From positions 1,000,374 to 1,064,373 of the forward strand of contig NC_020062.1 of assembly GCF_000330885.1 (NCBI RefSeq): DNA of 64,000 nucleotides. Reading direction: 5' to 3'. The notes under the pieces were generated by a model. That model searched no databases. It was given only the letters and a program-made list of their open reading frames with translations, and was not told the DNA's origin. The stretch's first letter is position 1. Every line of letters begins with the position of its first letter. Positions 55,227 to 64,000 of the stretch are shown here, in pieces. The position numbers were made by a program, and so were the translations under genes. This DNA is from Rhizobium tropici CIAT 899. Lineage in GTDB: Bacteria; Pseudomonadota; Alphaproteobacteria; Rhizobiales; Rhizobiaceae.

Positions 55227-56444
55227 TCAGCCGCTTTCGTGATCCCTGATGGCAGTGACCATGAGCCAGCCCAGCAGATAGCAAAGGCTCAAGGACAGGA
55301 AAACGACTGTAATGTTCTTGAGCTCATAAGGCATCTCTGCCTCGTCGGGCATCTGCGGTGGAACGACGACCTCAAGATAGAGCTGTTGCCGGCGGGCATC
55401 GGCTCGGGCCGCTTCGAGCGAATCGAGGGCAGCAACGAGCGCCTTGTTGGAAAACTCCCGCACCAGGACGAGACTTTCGTAATCCGCAATTCTGGGCGCG
55501 ACGGATTTGTCGGATCCGACCATTTTGGCTCGTTCACTCTCGATTTGCTGCTCCAGTGCAGCAGCCTGACTCGTCAAAAACGGGATGGAGTTACTGTCCG
55601 GCGCAGTCTTTCGTGTTTCTGCTAGGCGTGCCCGTGTGTTGGCGAGAGCCGACGTCAAATTGCTGATGAGATCGATCATCGACATGGAGCTGGCATTCGG
55701 GTCGATCATCAGCTCCTTGTTTCTGAAGTTCGTTATGTTTCTCTGCGCGTCAATGACCCGCTGCTGCGCCTGCTGCACCTCGCCATCGGCAAAGCGAACG
55801 GCATCGCCGCGGGCGCGGTTGTTGAGCCGGTCGAGAAGATCGCCGCCGAGCGCCAGCAATGATGTGTTCATGTCCGCGGCATCCTGCGCGTGAAAGGCTG
55901 TCGTCCGCAGGACGGTGATACCCGTGGTGTCGTTGTGAATGACGGACACTCGGTTCGAATAGTAATTATAGAGCTGTTCCTCGCTGTTGGTTTCCCAGAA
56001 GCGAGGAAAGCGCGTCAGCCAGTCTGCCTGCGGGCTGCCGAAAATAGCACGTACGGGAAGCCGTTCGGCAAGTTCCTTCAGCGCCTGACGGGAGCGGATA
56101 TATTCCTGCACGGAAAAGGTATCGTCCTGCGAGCGCGTAATCCCGCTGTTCTGCAACAGAGAGCCGAAGACGCTGGATGATGGTGGCGCCGCCATACGAA
56201 CGACGAAGGAGGATTCCGATACATAGATGGGGGCGGCGATAAACGCGTAATAGGCGCTGACGGCGAGGGTAGGGGCGACAACTGCCAGTATATAAACGCG
56301 CATACGGCCAAGGCGCTTGCGATGCCTGCGGGCTTTTGTCGTTCCGCTGATCGATTTTGCGACCATTTGACGTAAAGGTTGCGAGCGCTGCTCAGTATCC
56401 ACTTTCTTATTTTCGTTCTCGGAGTTTATCAGAGCCATGGCCAT
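55227..56444 (-). CDS. Capsule polysaccharide export inner-membrane protein, KpsE-like
   Basis: This protein has 405 residues with one TM near the N-terminus (about 48-70) and one near the C-terminus (about 378-398). Between lies a long periplasmic coiled-coil region (RFADGEVQQAQQRVIDAQRNI, about 215-330), the PCP-3/KpsE topology that links the ABC exporter to the outer-membrane channel. The N-terminal cytoplasmic tail is basic. It is divergent from the KpsM-like permease gene across about 160 bp. Part of a group 2/3-type capsule export system. Confidence 0.88.
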   Translation of the reverse strand: MAMALINSENENKKVDTEQRSQPLRQMVAKSISGTTKARRHRKRLGRMRVYILAVVAPTLAVSAYYAFIAAPIYVSESSFVVRMAAPPSSSVFGSLLQNSGITRSQDDTFSVQEYIRSRQALKELAERLPVRAIFGSPQADWLTRFPRFWETNSEEQLYNYYSNRVSVIHNDTTGITVLRTTAFHAQDAADMNTSLLALGGDLLDRLNNRARGDAVRFADGEVQQAQQRVIDAQRNITNFRNKELMIDPNASSMSMIDLISNLTSALANTRARLAETRKTAPDSNSIPFLTSQAAALEQQIESERAKMVGSDKSVAPRIADYESLVLVREFSNKALVAALDSLEAARADARRQQLYLEVVVPPQMPDEAEMPYELKNITVVFLSLSLCYLLGWLMVTAIRDHESG

Positions 56445-56602
56445 GCCCTTTCTGACGATTGCCTGTCGTTGGATATCCGCAAGCGGACGCTATGGACGGT
56501 AATTGTCCAAGTCCGGCGCAATGAAGATTGAGCGCCCGCCCCCCGCCGGTATCGTTGACCGACCGTCTGATGGAGACGGCGTAGCGACCAGGAGGGCTTC
56601 GA

Positions 56603-57412
56603 GTGCATCAGGTATCGGCAGGCGCGCGTGGGGATTCGCAGTTCATTACCGGATTGAAGATTCAGGGGCGCGTCCTTGGTGCGCTGATCATGCGCGAAAT
56701 GCTCATACGCTATGGGCGGGAAAACATCGGCTTCCTGTGGCTTGCGCTGGAACCGATGATCCTGACCACGGGTGTCATGATCATGTGGACGCTGCTCAAT
56801 CACGAGGCGCATGGATTGACGGTCGCGGCTTTCGTTTTGAGCGGCTATATGCCGCTGACGCTCTGGCGCCACATAAGTGGTCACGCGGTCTCTTGTCTTC
56901 GTCAGAACATGCCTCTGATGTATCATCGTCAGATCCGCTTCGCGGATGCACTGATTGCTCGCGCACTTCTGGAGATTGCCGGCACGACCGCAGCGCTCAT
57001 CATCGTCTACACGGTTGCGCGTTTGGCAGGCATCATCCCGCCGTTCCAGGATCTCGGCCTGCTTTTGACAGGTTGGCTGTTCATGGCCTGGTTTTCGTTC
57101 GGAGTAGGGCTTATCTTTGCCGCGAGTTCGGAGCGGTTCGAGTTCGTCGAGAAGTTCATACCGCCGTTCCAATATCTGACGCTGCCGATCTGCGGCATGT
57201 TCTTCATGGTGGCCTGGCTTCCCAGTGGCGCCCAGAAGCTGGCGCTTTATGTCCCAACCGTCCACTGCTTTGAGCTTTTCCGCGCCGGCGTATTTGGCGA
57301 CACGGTGCAGACCTTCTACGACGTCAGCTATCTTTTGAAATGCTGCCTGTTCACCACCGCCGTCGGCCTCTTTCTGGTCAACGTGGCACGCAGCCACATC
57401 AAGTTCGAATGA
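56603..57412 (+). CDS. ABC-2 type polysaccharide export permease, KpsM-like
   Basis: This protein has 269 residues with six predicted TM helices and the KpsM pattern: the N-terminal IMREMLIRYGRENIGFLWLALEPM (about 29-52) interface helix and PICGMFFMVAWLPSGAQKLALYVP near the C-terminus. It starts at GTG 56603 behind AGGAGGG. It would move the capsular polysaccharide across the inner membrane. The partner ATPase (KpsT) is not in the window, which is unusual since the two are normally adjacent. Confidence 0.88.
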   Translation: MHQVSAGARGDSQFITGLKIQGRVLGALIMREMLIRYGRENIGFLWLALEPMILTTGVMIMWTLLNHEAHGLTVAAFVLSGYMPLTLWRHISGHAVSCLRQNMPLMYHRQIRFADALIARALLEIAGTTAALIIVYTVARLAGIIPPFQDLGLLLTGWLFMAWFSFGVGLIFAASSERFEFVEKFIPPFQYLTLPICGMFFMVAWLPSGAQKLALYVPTVHCFELFRAGVFGDTVQTFYDVSYLLKCCLFTTAVGLFLVNVARSHIKFE

Positions 57413-57440
57413 TGCGATGAACGTCCGGTTTCCCGCCGCG

Positions 57441-58559
57441 CTACTGCTGCTTGGCATAATGAGGCACCTGGCTCTGGAATTCGAAGGAACGCAGCAGCGT
57501 TTCACGCAGCTCGCCGCGGTTGTGTAGCGCGTAGTGGTTGAGGAAGGTTTCTGCGGACTCTGGCTCACGGCCAAGAATCCAACGAAAGGCGGCAACGACA
57601 TCGTGGGAATCGATTGGATCGCCGAAATGGCTGTGAGCGGGACTGCTGATTCTTGCGAAAAGATAGGGTAGTGCCCCATGCAGAATATCGAGGCTGAACC
57701 GGTGAAGGTTCTGGTTCGACAATGCGGTCCTGGTGAACGCATCCATAAGGCCGGAATAATTCGTGAGGATCGAGAGCAAGTCGCTGGAGCGAGGCAAGCC
57801 TTCAAAGCCGCCATCCGCATGGAAGCGCCCCGCCATCTCTTTCCAGACCTCGGCAGAATAGTGCATCGGCGCAGGTCCATAGAGGGCGGTGTCGTCGGAA
57901 TAAAGGTCGGAGCGCGGCGTTAGTACCCGACTGTTTTCGATATGCTCCAGGCAGAAGTCTACGAGCATGCGCGACATCGGATAGCGCATCTGCCAGCGGC
58001 AGAAGTCGATCATATAGGTATTGCTGTCAATGAGCGTGCCGCGATAATCGGCGGTGGGCGGAACGTCGAGCAGAATCAGCCTCGTATCGGGAATTTCTGT
58101 GTTCACGAAATCGCAAAATGCCTTCATTGCCGCGATTACGTGCGTCCAAAATTCACGACAGCCGAAGGGGATGATCTTGAAGATGCCGAAAGCTTCCCGC
58201 TGCAAATCCGGTCCCGCCTCCAGTAGCTCATAGGGCACTGTCAGCAGGGTGTTCCTATAGCGCATGAGCGAGGCGCGCGTGATGCGGCTGAAATCGACGA
58301 CAAGCATTTTCGGGGCTGCTTGCCTCAATCGCTCCCGGAAGCCCTTACGTGCTTCGAAGCGCAGCTTTTTCCTGATCGGCTCCGGCCATGTCTCGATCGC
58401 TCTGAGGCTTGCTTTCCGCTCGTCCATGAAGCTGGCGACATTGATGCCGTAGCAAAAGAACGGGATTCTGCTATTCGGAAAGGCGTGGCGAACGAACTCC
58501 TCGCTCGGGCACGAGCCGTAGTAGGCGACCTCGGCTATATCATCGATCTGCTTGCGCAA
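57441..58559 (-). CDS. DUF6270-like (SGNH-type) protein with C-terminal DUF4214-like segment
   Basis: This protein has 372 residues. The N-terminus (VAYYGSCPSEEFVRHAF about 11-27) and MHYSAEVWKEMA (about 232-243) match a family of polysaccharide-cluster proteins (DUF6270) with SGNH-hydrolase-like Ser and His positions. Residues about 320-365 (DVVAAFRWILGREPESAETFLNHYALHNRGELRETLLRSFEFQSQ) look DUF4214-like. The start is a TTG at 58557-58559 with GGAG 6 nt upstream; an overlapping out-of-frame ATG ends after seven codons. Possibly an acyl-modifying enzyme of the polysaccharide (inference). Confidence 0.72.
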   Translation of the reverse strand: MRKQIDDIAEVAYYGSCPSEEFVRHAFPNSRIPFFCYGINVASFMDERKASLRAIETWPEPIRKKLRFEARKGFRERLRQAAPKMLVVDFSRITRASLMRYRNTLLTVPYELLEAGPDLQREAFGIFKIIPFGCREFWTHVIAAMKAFCDFVNTEIPDTRLILLDVPPTADYRGTLIDSNTYMIDFCRWQMRYPMSRMLVDFCLEHIENSRVLTPRSDLYSDDTALYGPAPMHYSAEVWKEMAGRFHADGGFEGLPRSSDLLSILTNYSGLMDAFTRTALSNQNLHRFSLDILHGALPYLFARISSPAHSHFGDPIDSHDVVAAFRWILGREPESAETFLNHYALHNRGELRETLLRSFEFQSQVPHYAKQQ

Positions 58560-58630
58560 TCATGTCTCCGTATAAGATGCGGACATGCCGGCATCTCGCA
58601 CCGACATCGCACAATCGGGCACTGATGGGG

Positions 58631-59746
58631 CTAAAGCGCCGGTTCTCGCTGACGTTGTTTCTTTGCCTTCGTCGACCCAAGTGTCAGACCAAGTCGCTGA
58701 AGACTTTCGCTGACGTTCTCGGCGCGATCGTCGTGGACGGCCAGGATGTTCGCGACTACGCCGAACTGAAAATTCAAGTCGAGTTCCTCAGGTGAGGTCA
58801 TCCGAGTCAACTTATTTTGTGCACTGTTCCAGATGCGGTAGCCGCGTTCGGTAAGTTGCTGGTGGATCGCGCCGGGCGTCGTTTTCGACAGGACGGAGAG
58901 CATGTCGCGGTTGATCTCCATCAAGAGGGAGGGCTTATGTGCCGATAGCGTTTTTTTCGCTCCTTTCAGGAACAAGCCTTCCGCCCCCTCGATATCGACC
59001 TTCATGACATCGGGTCGCAGGCCACCGACGACGCGGTCGAGTGTCTCGACCTTGGTCATGCGTCCGACCTTGGTGTCGGTCGAATTCGTGACTAGCCGCG
59101 TCGCCCCGGCGTTGACGGTGTCCTCGGCATTATTGAGTTGTAGCTCGCCTGGCACATCGGCAAGCGCGAGCTGGCGAACGCTAACGCGATCTTCAAAGCC
59201 GTTCTCCAGGATTGACCGGTTGAACAGATCCCAGAGCTTCGGCAGCGGCTCGAAGGCAAGGACCGTTCCTTTGAATGTCGGATGGGCCGCAATGGAGAGT
59301 GAGTAGTAGCCGACATTGCCACCGACATCGATGAACTGTCCGGTCTCGGGCAGAATGGCCTTGACGAGATCGACATCGAATTTCTCATATTCACCGCTCA
59401 TGATGCCAAAAGATATGTGATACTGGCGCAGATCGAGATACAGCTTGAAATTGTATTTGGTCTCGAACAGAACGAAAATCGATTTCGGCACGAAATTGTT
59501 GAAGAGAAGTTCGCCATGGCGGTGATGAAATTCGTATGAGCTGAGGAAACGCCGACGATGCTCCTCGAGAGAAACGTCCGTCAGCTGCAATAGATTCTGT
59601 CCGATGACGTTACGCTCATCCTCGTTCATTGCGCGGCCGAGGATGAATTTGTAGCAGTTCTCGATGTCGTAAAAGCTTGTCACTTTGCTGCTCCCAGATC
59701 TTTGATCAACCGTATTTGTGCTGTTGCTGTCTTTTGCCCGCACCAC
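58631..59746 (-). CDS. FkbM-family methyltransferase with N-terminal DUF4214-like domain
   Basis: This protein has about 371 residues. Residues about 25-80 (DIENCYKFILGRAMNEDERNVIGQNLLQL and SYEFHHRHGEL) resemble DUF4214; the rest is a class I methyltransferase with the SAM-binding loop FIDVGGNVGYYSLSIAA (about 138-154) and FEPLPKLWDLF, ending in KVDIEGAEGLFLKGA. FkbM enzymes O-methylate sugars and are common in glycan clusters. Two adjacent GTG codons (59746 and 59743) can serve as start; the second is 5 nt from GAGAGG. It ends about 70 bp before the next gene in the same direction. Confidence 0.87.
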   Translation of the reverse strand: MVRAKDSNSTNTVDQRSGSSKVTSFYDIENCYKFILGRAMNEDERNVIGQNLLQLTDVSLEEHRRRFLSSYEFHHRHGELLFNNFVPKSIFVLFETKYNFKLYLDLRQYHISFGIMSGEYEKFDVDLVKAILPETGQFIDVGGNVGYYSLSIAAHPTFKGTVLAFEPLPKLWDLFNRSILENGFEDRVSVRQLALADVPGELQLNNAEDTVNAGATRLVTNSTDTKVGRMTKVETLDRVVGGLRPDVMKVDIEGAEGLFLKGAKKTLSAHKPSLLMEINRDMLSVLSKTTPGAIHQQLTERGYRIWNSAQNKLTRMTSPEELDLNFQFGVVANILAVHDDRAENVSESLQRLGLTLGSTKAKKQRQREPAL

Positions 59747-59752
59747 TGCCTC

Positions 59753-61120
59753 TCACTGCAAAACCGGCGAGGTCGATATTCTCGCGATGCGCCTTGGAGC
59801 CCGTTGGGCAGCATGGCGTCGCGCCGAAAAATCGGCCTCGATCAATGCCTCCAAATCATCGAAATGCGTATCCCATCCGCTTGATGGGCCGGGTTTCATT
59901 CGGCGTTGCGGCGAGGTGGCGATCATGTCCAGCCCGGCTTTCCAGCTCAGCCCATCAAGCGGGTCGAGGAAGATGGCGGGCTGTCCGGCGGCGGCTTCGC
60001 GATGGGCACTGATGTTGGAGGCGATGACGGGTGTGCCGAGCGCGATCGCCTCGGCGACGGGCATGCCGTAGCCCTCGGTAAAGGATGGGGCCAGAAGACC
60101 AGCTGCGCCGGCAACCAGCCGCGCCAAAGCCGCATCCTCGAGCCCCGGCACCTCGATGACGAGTCCGGGCAGGGCAGGGCATCGCTCCAGCATTGCCAGG
60201 ATGTGACTGTTTTCCCACCCTCTCTTGCCGACAATTACGAGCCGCGGGGCCATCGCCCCATCACGTTCGGCCAGATATTGCCAAAGATGCAGCAACAACA
60301 TGTGGTTTTTGCGCGGTTCGATCGTTCCGAGCGTCACGAAGTAAGGCATCCGGGGGCGCGGCATCTCGTTTGGCGGAGAGAGGAAGCAACGCTCGATGCC
60401 TGGGGGCAGGACTGCGATCGAGGGGGCAGGCCTGTCGCTCTGCTGAGCAAACGTGCGCAGGGCACGTGCGGTTACCTGCGAATTGCAAAGCACCAGCGAT
60501 GCATGTTTCAGCACCGTCTCCATCCTGCGGCGATGCCGCTCCGGCTCCTCCGGTCGGACGAATTCCGGATGCGATAGCGGGATAAGGTCGTGGACATAAA
60601 AAACGCCGTTGCGACCGGTTTCTCCCAGCCAGGAGAAGGCGGATGTTCGATCCAGCCGGCTGTGCGACACGTGGACAAAGGAAGCTCTGGGCGGCAGCAT
60701 CAGGCCATGCGTGAAATGGCTGGCGACAGCATGCGCGATCTTGCGCAGCTTTTGCGTATGGGCTTCGCCTGCCCTTACTTCGGCTGCGGCCTGCCACCTG
60801 ATCTTGCCGTCGATAGCGGCGAAAATCCGTTCGAGAAGAGCGGCCTGCGTTGGCGATATATCTGTCGCCGACCAGCGGTTGTTGAGCATGGAGACCAGCT
60901 TGTCCGCACGTTCGGACGGAATGGCAACGGCGCTGTTGCGACCGGTCTCTACAAACCAGGACGGCCGCGAAATAGCATCGAAATCTGTCAAGGCAGTCCG
61001 TTTGCGGCGTTCGTTCAGCCAGTTGGCGTAATGAAGCTCATAGCGATCGATACCGGTGGGCGTCGGGCAATGCGCCCGTTCCATCAATCGAGAAATATCC
61101 ATGACGACGGGCTTGGTCAT
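59753..61120 (-). CDS. Glycosyltransferase family 4 protein
   Basis: This GT-B glycosyltransferase has 455 residues. The donor site region reads FVTLGTIEPRKNHMLLLHLW (about 275-294) and SFTEGYGMPVAEAIALGTPVIAS (about 372-394), with the Glu-x7-Glu motif typical of GT4 enzymes. The N-terminal acceptor domain has DISRLMERAHCPTPTGIDRYE. ATG 61120 overlaps the stop of the KpsC-like gene (ATGA), so both are coupled; the longer upstream frame is not used. Acts at the cytoplasmic membrane in polysaccharide synthesis. Confidence 0.92.
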   Translation of the reverse strand: MTKPVVMDISRLMERAHCPTPTGIDRYELHYANWLNERRKRTALTDFDAISRPSWFVETGRNSAVAIPSERADKLVSMLNNRWSATDISPTQAALLERIFAAIDGKIRWQAAAEVRAGEAHTQKLRKIAHAVASHFTHGLMLPPRASFVHVSHSRLDRTSAFSWLGETGRNGVFYVHDLIPLSHPEFVRPEEPERHRRRMETVLKHASLVLCNSQVTARALRTFAQQSDRPAPSIAVLPPGIERCFLSPPNEMPRPRMPYFVTLGTIEPRKNHMLLLHLWQYLAERDGAMAPRLVIVGKRGWENSHILAMLERCPALPGLVIEVPGLEDAALARLVAGAAGLLAPSFTEGYGMPVAEAIALGTPVIASNISAHREAAAGQPAIFLDPLDGLSWKAGLDMIATSPQRRMKPGPSSGWDTHFDDLEALIEADFSARRHAAQRAPRRIARISTSPVLQ

Positions 61121-63237
61121 AATTTTCTGGCCTCGAGCATATGGATAGCCTGCGCCAGCCAGCGCCGCCGCGATGGATTTGGAGCAATACCCTGGCGGGA
61201 GCGATAGAGTTCGGCGACGACGTCTTCCGCCTCGCATGGAAGATTGGTGATATTCGACCAGTATCGGGGATAGAGGATGAGCGTGCCTGCAACCAGTGCA
61301 TCAAGCGTTAGCACCCGCTTTCGCCGCAAGGAGACGACCGCATCATGCGTAAGACCCCAGCCCGCGTAAAAGGGGAGACCATAGCACCATACCGGTCTTT
61401 CGCGCAGCAGCGCCTCGAATCCGATCTGCGAGGTTGCGACATGGACTTCGTCGACCACACTCAGAAGGTTGCCCAGATCGACATTGCCGATCACCAGATC
61501 GGCGGCCTCCGCTGGCGGGGATGGAGTTGGGCGACGGCCGGTCGCCTTCGCTAGAAGATCCGGATGCTGCTTATAGATGATGAACGCCTTGGGCCTGGCA
61601 CGGCGGACGGCCCTCAGCAGTTCGATATCGGAGGAATGGCTTGCCATGCCGAAGCGCAATGAGGCGTCGTTCGGAACTTGGCCGGCCACCAAAACGATGG
61701 TGCGGCCTTCGGCCAGTGTACGATAATCCGGTGCAGGCTGCGGCGGCAGATTGTATTTGGTGATGCCCATGGAGACGACGGCTTGCCGCAGGCGTTGCGC
61801 CCGCTCGAGAAGCGCATCATCGAAATTCGTCCTGTTCAGGATTGTTTCCAGCTGGCTCGGCGCGGAGGCATCAAAATAGATGCCTTCCTCATCGAAGCAG
61901 AGCGAGGATGGCGGCACGAGCGAGCTGCCAAGACCGGAAGAGCGGATGAACCCGTCTTCAACCCGCATGACCGGCAATCTCTTGCCATGCTTCCATAAAA
62001 CTCCTTCCTCGGGAGCGGGAGCATTGCCCCAAAGAACGATCGTGTCGGCGCTCTGGATTTCCGAGGCGCTCGGATTGTTGGCGAAATGAACTTGCGATCG
62101 CGGGCTGCTCAGGTATCGTCGCATGACCGCGCGTTTATGAAGCGAGAAATTGACGCAAAGGTAACGGCCCGTGAGCGAGCGGGCGCGAGCGCGCCATTCG
62201 AGGAGCCGTTCCACCGCCTGCTCGGCCGTGATCGGACTGCGTGAGACGGGATCAACATAGCGCGAGTATTGAAAAAATGAAGCCGCGGCAAACTCGTCTA
62301 TGCTGACATGGCGCCCTCGACGGCAGCGTGCCGTAGCCGCTACCGCGCCCTCGGCACGATCTGCGGTCAGTCCCCAGCCGGCATAGGCGGGCATGCCGAA
62401 GGTAACGACGGGTATTTCCCGCAGCAGTGCTTCGAGGCCGAGCCGGCTTGATACCGTCCAGACCTCATCCACCATATCCAGAAGGGAGTGCGTTGAAATC
62501 GCCTTGTCCACGAATTGCACATCCATGGTTTGCGCAAGAGGCTGAAGAAAACCTCGTGCGCGGCCAGCGACGACGTCGGGATGGCATTTTACGATGATGT
62601 CGGCATTTGCCTCCGCCAGAGCCGCCGTCCACATTCTCGCGAAGGTCGCTGCGTCTGCGCCGGCGCTTTCGACGGCGCTATCTCCGACCACTTCGTCGAC
62701 GAGCAGGATGCGCCTGCGACGGCTTCGGCGAAGACGAAACGTTCCTTCGGGGCCGTGGCCATCTTGGGAAAGTCTCTCGCGGTTGATCCAGCGCCGCAGG
62801 TCCCGCGCTCGCCGAACATCCGCATCGAAGGACGCGTCTTGAAGCAGTGCCTCGAGCCGTGAAGGTTGGCGTGCGGAAAAATGAATGCCGAGGTCGTCGG
62901 CGATAACGGAGATTGGTGAAGCAGCGTCCGGGCCGGTCGATTGCAGGAAGCCACCTTCCACCGTCCAGAAAGGCAGGCGCAGCACCCGCGCATAGAGGCG
63001 TGCCAGGCGGGAAAGCGGACCGTTTCCCCAGCTGACGACGCCATCGGCAGCACCCATCGTCAATTCGATCGGCCTCAGGGACGCGGAGAAAGCGGGACCG
63101 ATTAGGGGAAAGCGCTGACGCGTCGGAAGGAAAGCAAGCAGCCGCGCGTTGATTGGCGGTAGCCAGGACGGCTGCTCACTTGGTTTTACGGCCGAAGATT
63201 GCGCTCCTTCGGGAAAGACCATCGAATCCCTGTACAT
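61117..63237 (-). CDS. KpsC-like capsule polysaccharide beta-Kdo transferase with two modules
   Basis: This protein has 706 residues with two homologous halves (about 40-330 and 370-690), each with the KpsC motif set. The first half has WTVEGGFLQSTGPDAAS, IIVKCHPDVVAGRA and VSSRLGLEALLREIPVVTFGMPAYAGWGLT. The second has MRVEDGFIRSSGLG, IIYKQHPDLLAKA and ATSQIGFEALLRERPVWCYGLPFYAGWGLT. In KpsC the two modules build the poly-Kdo linker that attaches capsule to lipid. ATG 63237 (behind GGGGGGAT) or ATG 63222 can be the start. It indicates an ABC-dependent capsule. Confidence 0.93.
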   Translation of the reverse strand: MYRDSMVFPEGAQSSAVKPSEQPSWLPPINARLLAFLPTRQRFPLIGPAFSASLRPIELTMGAADGVVSWGNGPLSRLARLYARVLRLPFWTVEGGFLQSTGPDAASPISVIADDLGIHFSARQPSRLEALLQDASFDADVRRARDLRRWINRERLSQDGHGPEGTFRLRRSRRRRILLVDEVVGDSAVESAGADAATFARMWTAALAEANADIIVKCHPDVVAGRARGFLQPLAQTMDVQFVDKAISTHSLLDMVDEVWTVSSRLGLEALLREIPVVTFGMPAYAGWGLTADRAEGAVAATARCRRGRHVSIDEFAAASFFQYSRYVDPVSRSPITAEQAVERLLEWRARARSLTGRYLCVNFSLHKRAVMRRYLSSPRSQVHFANNPSASEIQSADTIVLWGNAPAPEEGVLWKHGKRLPVMRVEDGFIRSSGLGSSLVPPSSLCFDEEGIYFDASAPSQLETILNRTNFDDALLERAQRLRQAVVSMGITKYNLPPQPAPDYRTLAEGRTIVLVAGQVPNDASLRFGMASHSSDIELLRAVRRARPKAFIIYKQHPDLLAKATGRRPTPSPPAEAADLVIGNVDLGNLLSVVDEVHVATSQIGFEALLRERPVWCYGLPFYAGWGLTHDAVVSLRRKRVLTLDALVAGTLILYPRYWSNITNLPCEAEDVVAELYRSRQGIAPNPSRRRWLAQAIHMLEARKL

Positions 63238-63258
63238 ATAAATCCCCCCGAGATGCCG

Positions 63259-63519
63259 CTAGGAGCAATCACCCGTGCCTGAACGGCGGGGCCTGCGATA
63301 TCCGACCACGGCCGGCTGCATGAGCGGAACCGCTTTCGGGGGCACGAAAAGCAGTTGCAGCCGGATCACATCCTCAAATATTCCGCTTGCTGATTTGCGC
63401 CGCCGGCGGGCGAGAAATTTCAGGAGGCTTCGCTGAAGCCGGCCGAACAGCAGGTCTTCATGGCCATCCGTCGCAACATTACTGCCGACTTGCCTCAAGA
63501 TGCCTCCGAGCTTTCCCAT
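63259..63519 (-). CDS. Small hypothetical protein upstream of the kpsC-like gene
   Basis: This frame has 86 residues, rich in Arg and Leu (LLFGRLQRSLLKFLARRRRKSASG), and starts at ATG 63519 behind AAGGAATTCGG, a credible ribosome site. It ends 21 bp before the KpsC-like start, so a leader or small operon member is possible. No family is recognised and no membrane or signal segment is clear. It could be non-coding. Confidence 0.4.
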   Translation of the reverse strand: MGKLGGILRQVGSNVATDGHEDLLFGRLQRSLLKFLARRRRKSASGIFEDVIRLQLLFVPPKAVPLMQPAVVGYRRPRRSGTGDCS

Positions 63520-63875
63520 TCCGAATTCCTTGAACCAGCAATGAGGGAAAAACAGCTAATCGAATGGCAGTTATTGCCGTCGCAATCTTGCCTCGCCATA
63601 CGGATCGCGTCGTCAAAGTATTAATTGCGACAGAACGGAAATTATTCTTATATACCCATGTAAAAATTTTCAAACGTCGGAATTATATTTGACTTTTGAA
63701 GGATATATGGGAATCTCTTGCGAGTAAATTTCTGCCTAAATCGTCCCCGCGCATCGTCGCAGAAGCCGATGTTGAACGGTGGAAGCCGCAAGATTCACGA
63801 GAGCCGATGCAATATTTCGGAGAGGCAGCGAGTGGAATGGTCTTGGCAATTCCGAGAGAGATTTGATGGTCCCAT
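63520..63875. other. Intergenic region, no gene seen
   Basis: The stretch holds the probable promoter of the minus-strand capsule genes and is AT-richer than average around 63600-63720. No repeat, hairpin or coding frame could be supported. Confidence 0.5.
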
Positions 63876-64000
63876 ATGAGCCGCATCGAGAATAATAAGG
63901 AATTTACCGATTTCATTACACTGGTGGATGCTCGTTCGTCCGGTGTCGTCATAGGCCAACCGGTTTCCTGGCCCTATTCCCTTGTGCGGTGGGTTCGAGC
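63876..64000 (+). CDS. Possible start of a gene cut by the window end
   Basis: An open frame begins at ATG 63876 and stays open to the last base, giving 41 residues (MSRIENNKEFTDFITLVDAR, then hydrophobic and tryptophan-containing sequence). No Shine-Dalgarno site stands out and no family can be recognised from so short a piece. Confidence 0.3.
   Translation, partial: MSRIENNKEFTDFITLVDARSSGVVIGQPVSWPYSLVRWVR

Noticed and set aside
56429..57880. 483-codon minus-strand frame
   Set aside because: Runs antisense to the KpsM-like permease and across intergenic sequence with no recognisable domain.

Overview
The window comes from a GC-rich alphaproteobacterium of the Rhizobiaceae, most likely Rhizobium or the closely related Agrobacterium/R. 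rhizogenes group. This rests on protein content (carnitine catabolism with a dehydrogenase-thioesterase fusion, the dctBD/dctA module, an Omp25-type beta-barrel, KpsC-like capsule genes), on two palindromic intergenic repeats of the type scattered through Rhizobium genomes, and on a DUF1127 gene followed by an RNA with CCUCCUCCC loops. No database search was possible; all identities come from reading the translations.

Layout. (1) 0.2-9.5 kb: a tightly packed minus-strand operon for carnitine and probably gamma-butyrobetaine catabolism (BKACE cleavage enzyme, carnitine dehydrogenase-thioesterase, acyl-CoA dehydrogenase, ADP-forming acyl-CoA ligase, CaiD-like hydratase, Tat-exported binding protein), with a divergent GlxA/AraC-type regulator. 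(2) 9.4-14.0 kb: a LysR regulator, an EamA exporter, an OYE-type N-demethylase-like flavoprotein and a small unknown gene. (3) 14.06-33.4 kb: about 18 kb of almost continuous minus-strand genes that read as a D-apiose island. It has a MalEFGK-type importer with a cytoplasmic apiosidase-like hydrolase, DhaKL-type kinase subunits, D-apionate lactonase, apiose dehydrogenase, a ribose-type ABC importer with a DUF2291 lipoprotein, apionate oxidoisomerase, 3-oxo-isoapionate kinase and a RuBisCO-like protein. A divergent GntR/FadR regulator sits at the far end. The motif TGGTATRATGAG occurs before three of its transcription units and is a candidate operator.

(4) 33.5-37.3 kb: a small membrane protein, undecaprenyl-diphosphatase, and thiMED thiamin salvage behind a TPP riboswitch. 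(5) 37.5-41 kb: a DUF1127 gene, a four-hairpin anti-Shine-Dalgarno small RNA, a YghU-type glutathione transferase and an unassigned PLP enzyme. (6) 41-45.9 kb: dctBD and dctA with a sigma-54 promoter and a DctD site. (7) 45.9-49 kb: a PHO-box-preceded Nudix gene, a small XRE regulator, a DUF982-like protein and a gene-poor stretch with two strong hairpins. (8) 49-64 kb: a beta-barrel protein, a Hint-domain protein and a capsule/surface polysaccharide region (double-module glycosyltransferase, TPR protein, KpsE- and KpsM-like export proteins, FkbM methyltransferase, GT4, KpsC-like Kdo transferase). Three proteins there appear to share a DUF4214-like helical domain.

How the genes work together. 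Regions 1 and 2 would turn carnitine-type compounds into glycine betaine and perhaps demethylate methylated amines. Region 3 would import plant apiosides and free apiose, release apiose inside the cell, and oxidise it to 3-oxo-isoapionate and a C4 sugar phosphate. Region 6 imports C4-dicarboxylates. The whole fits a root-associated bacterium living on plant-derived carbon and building a surface polysaccharide.
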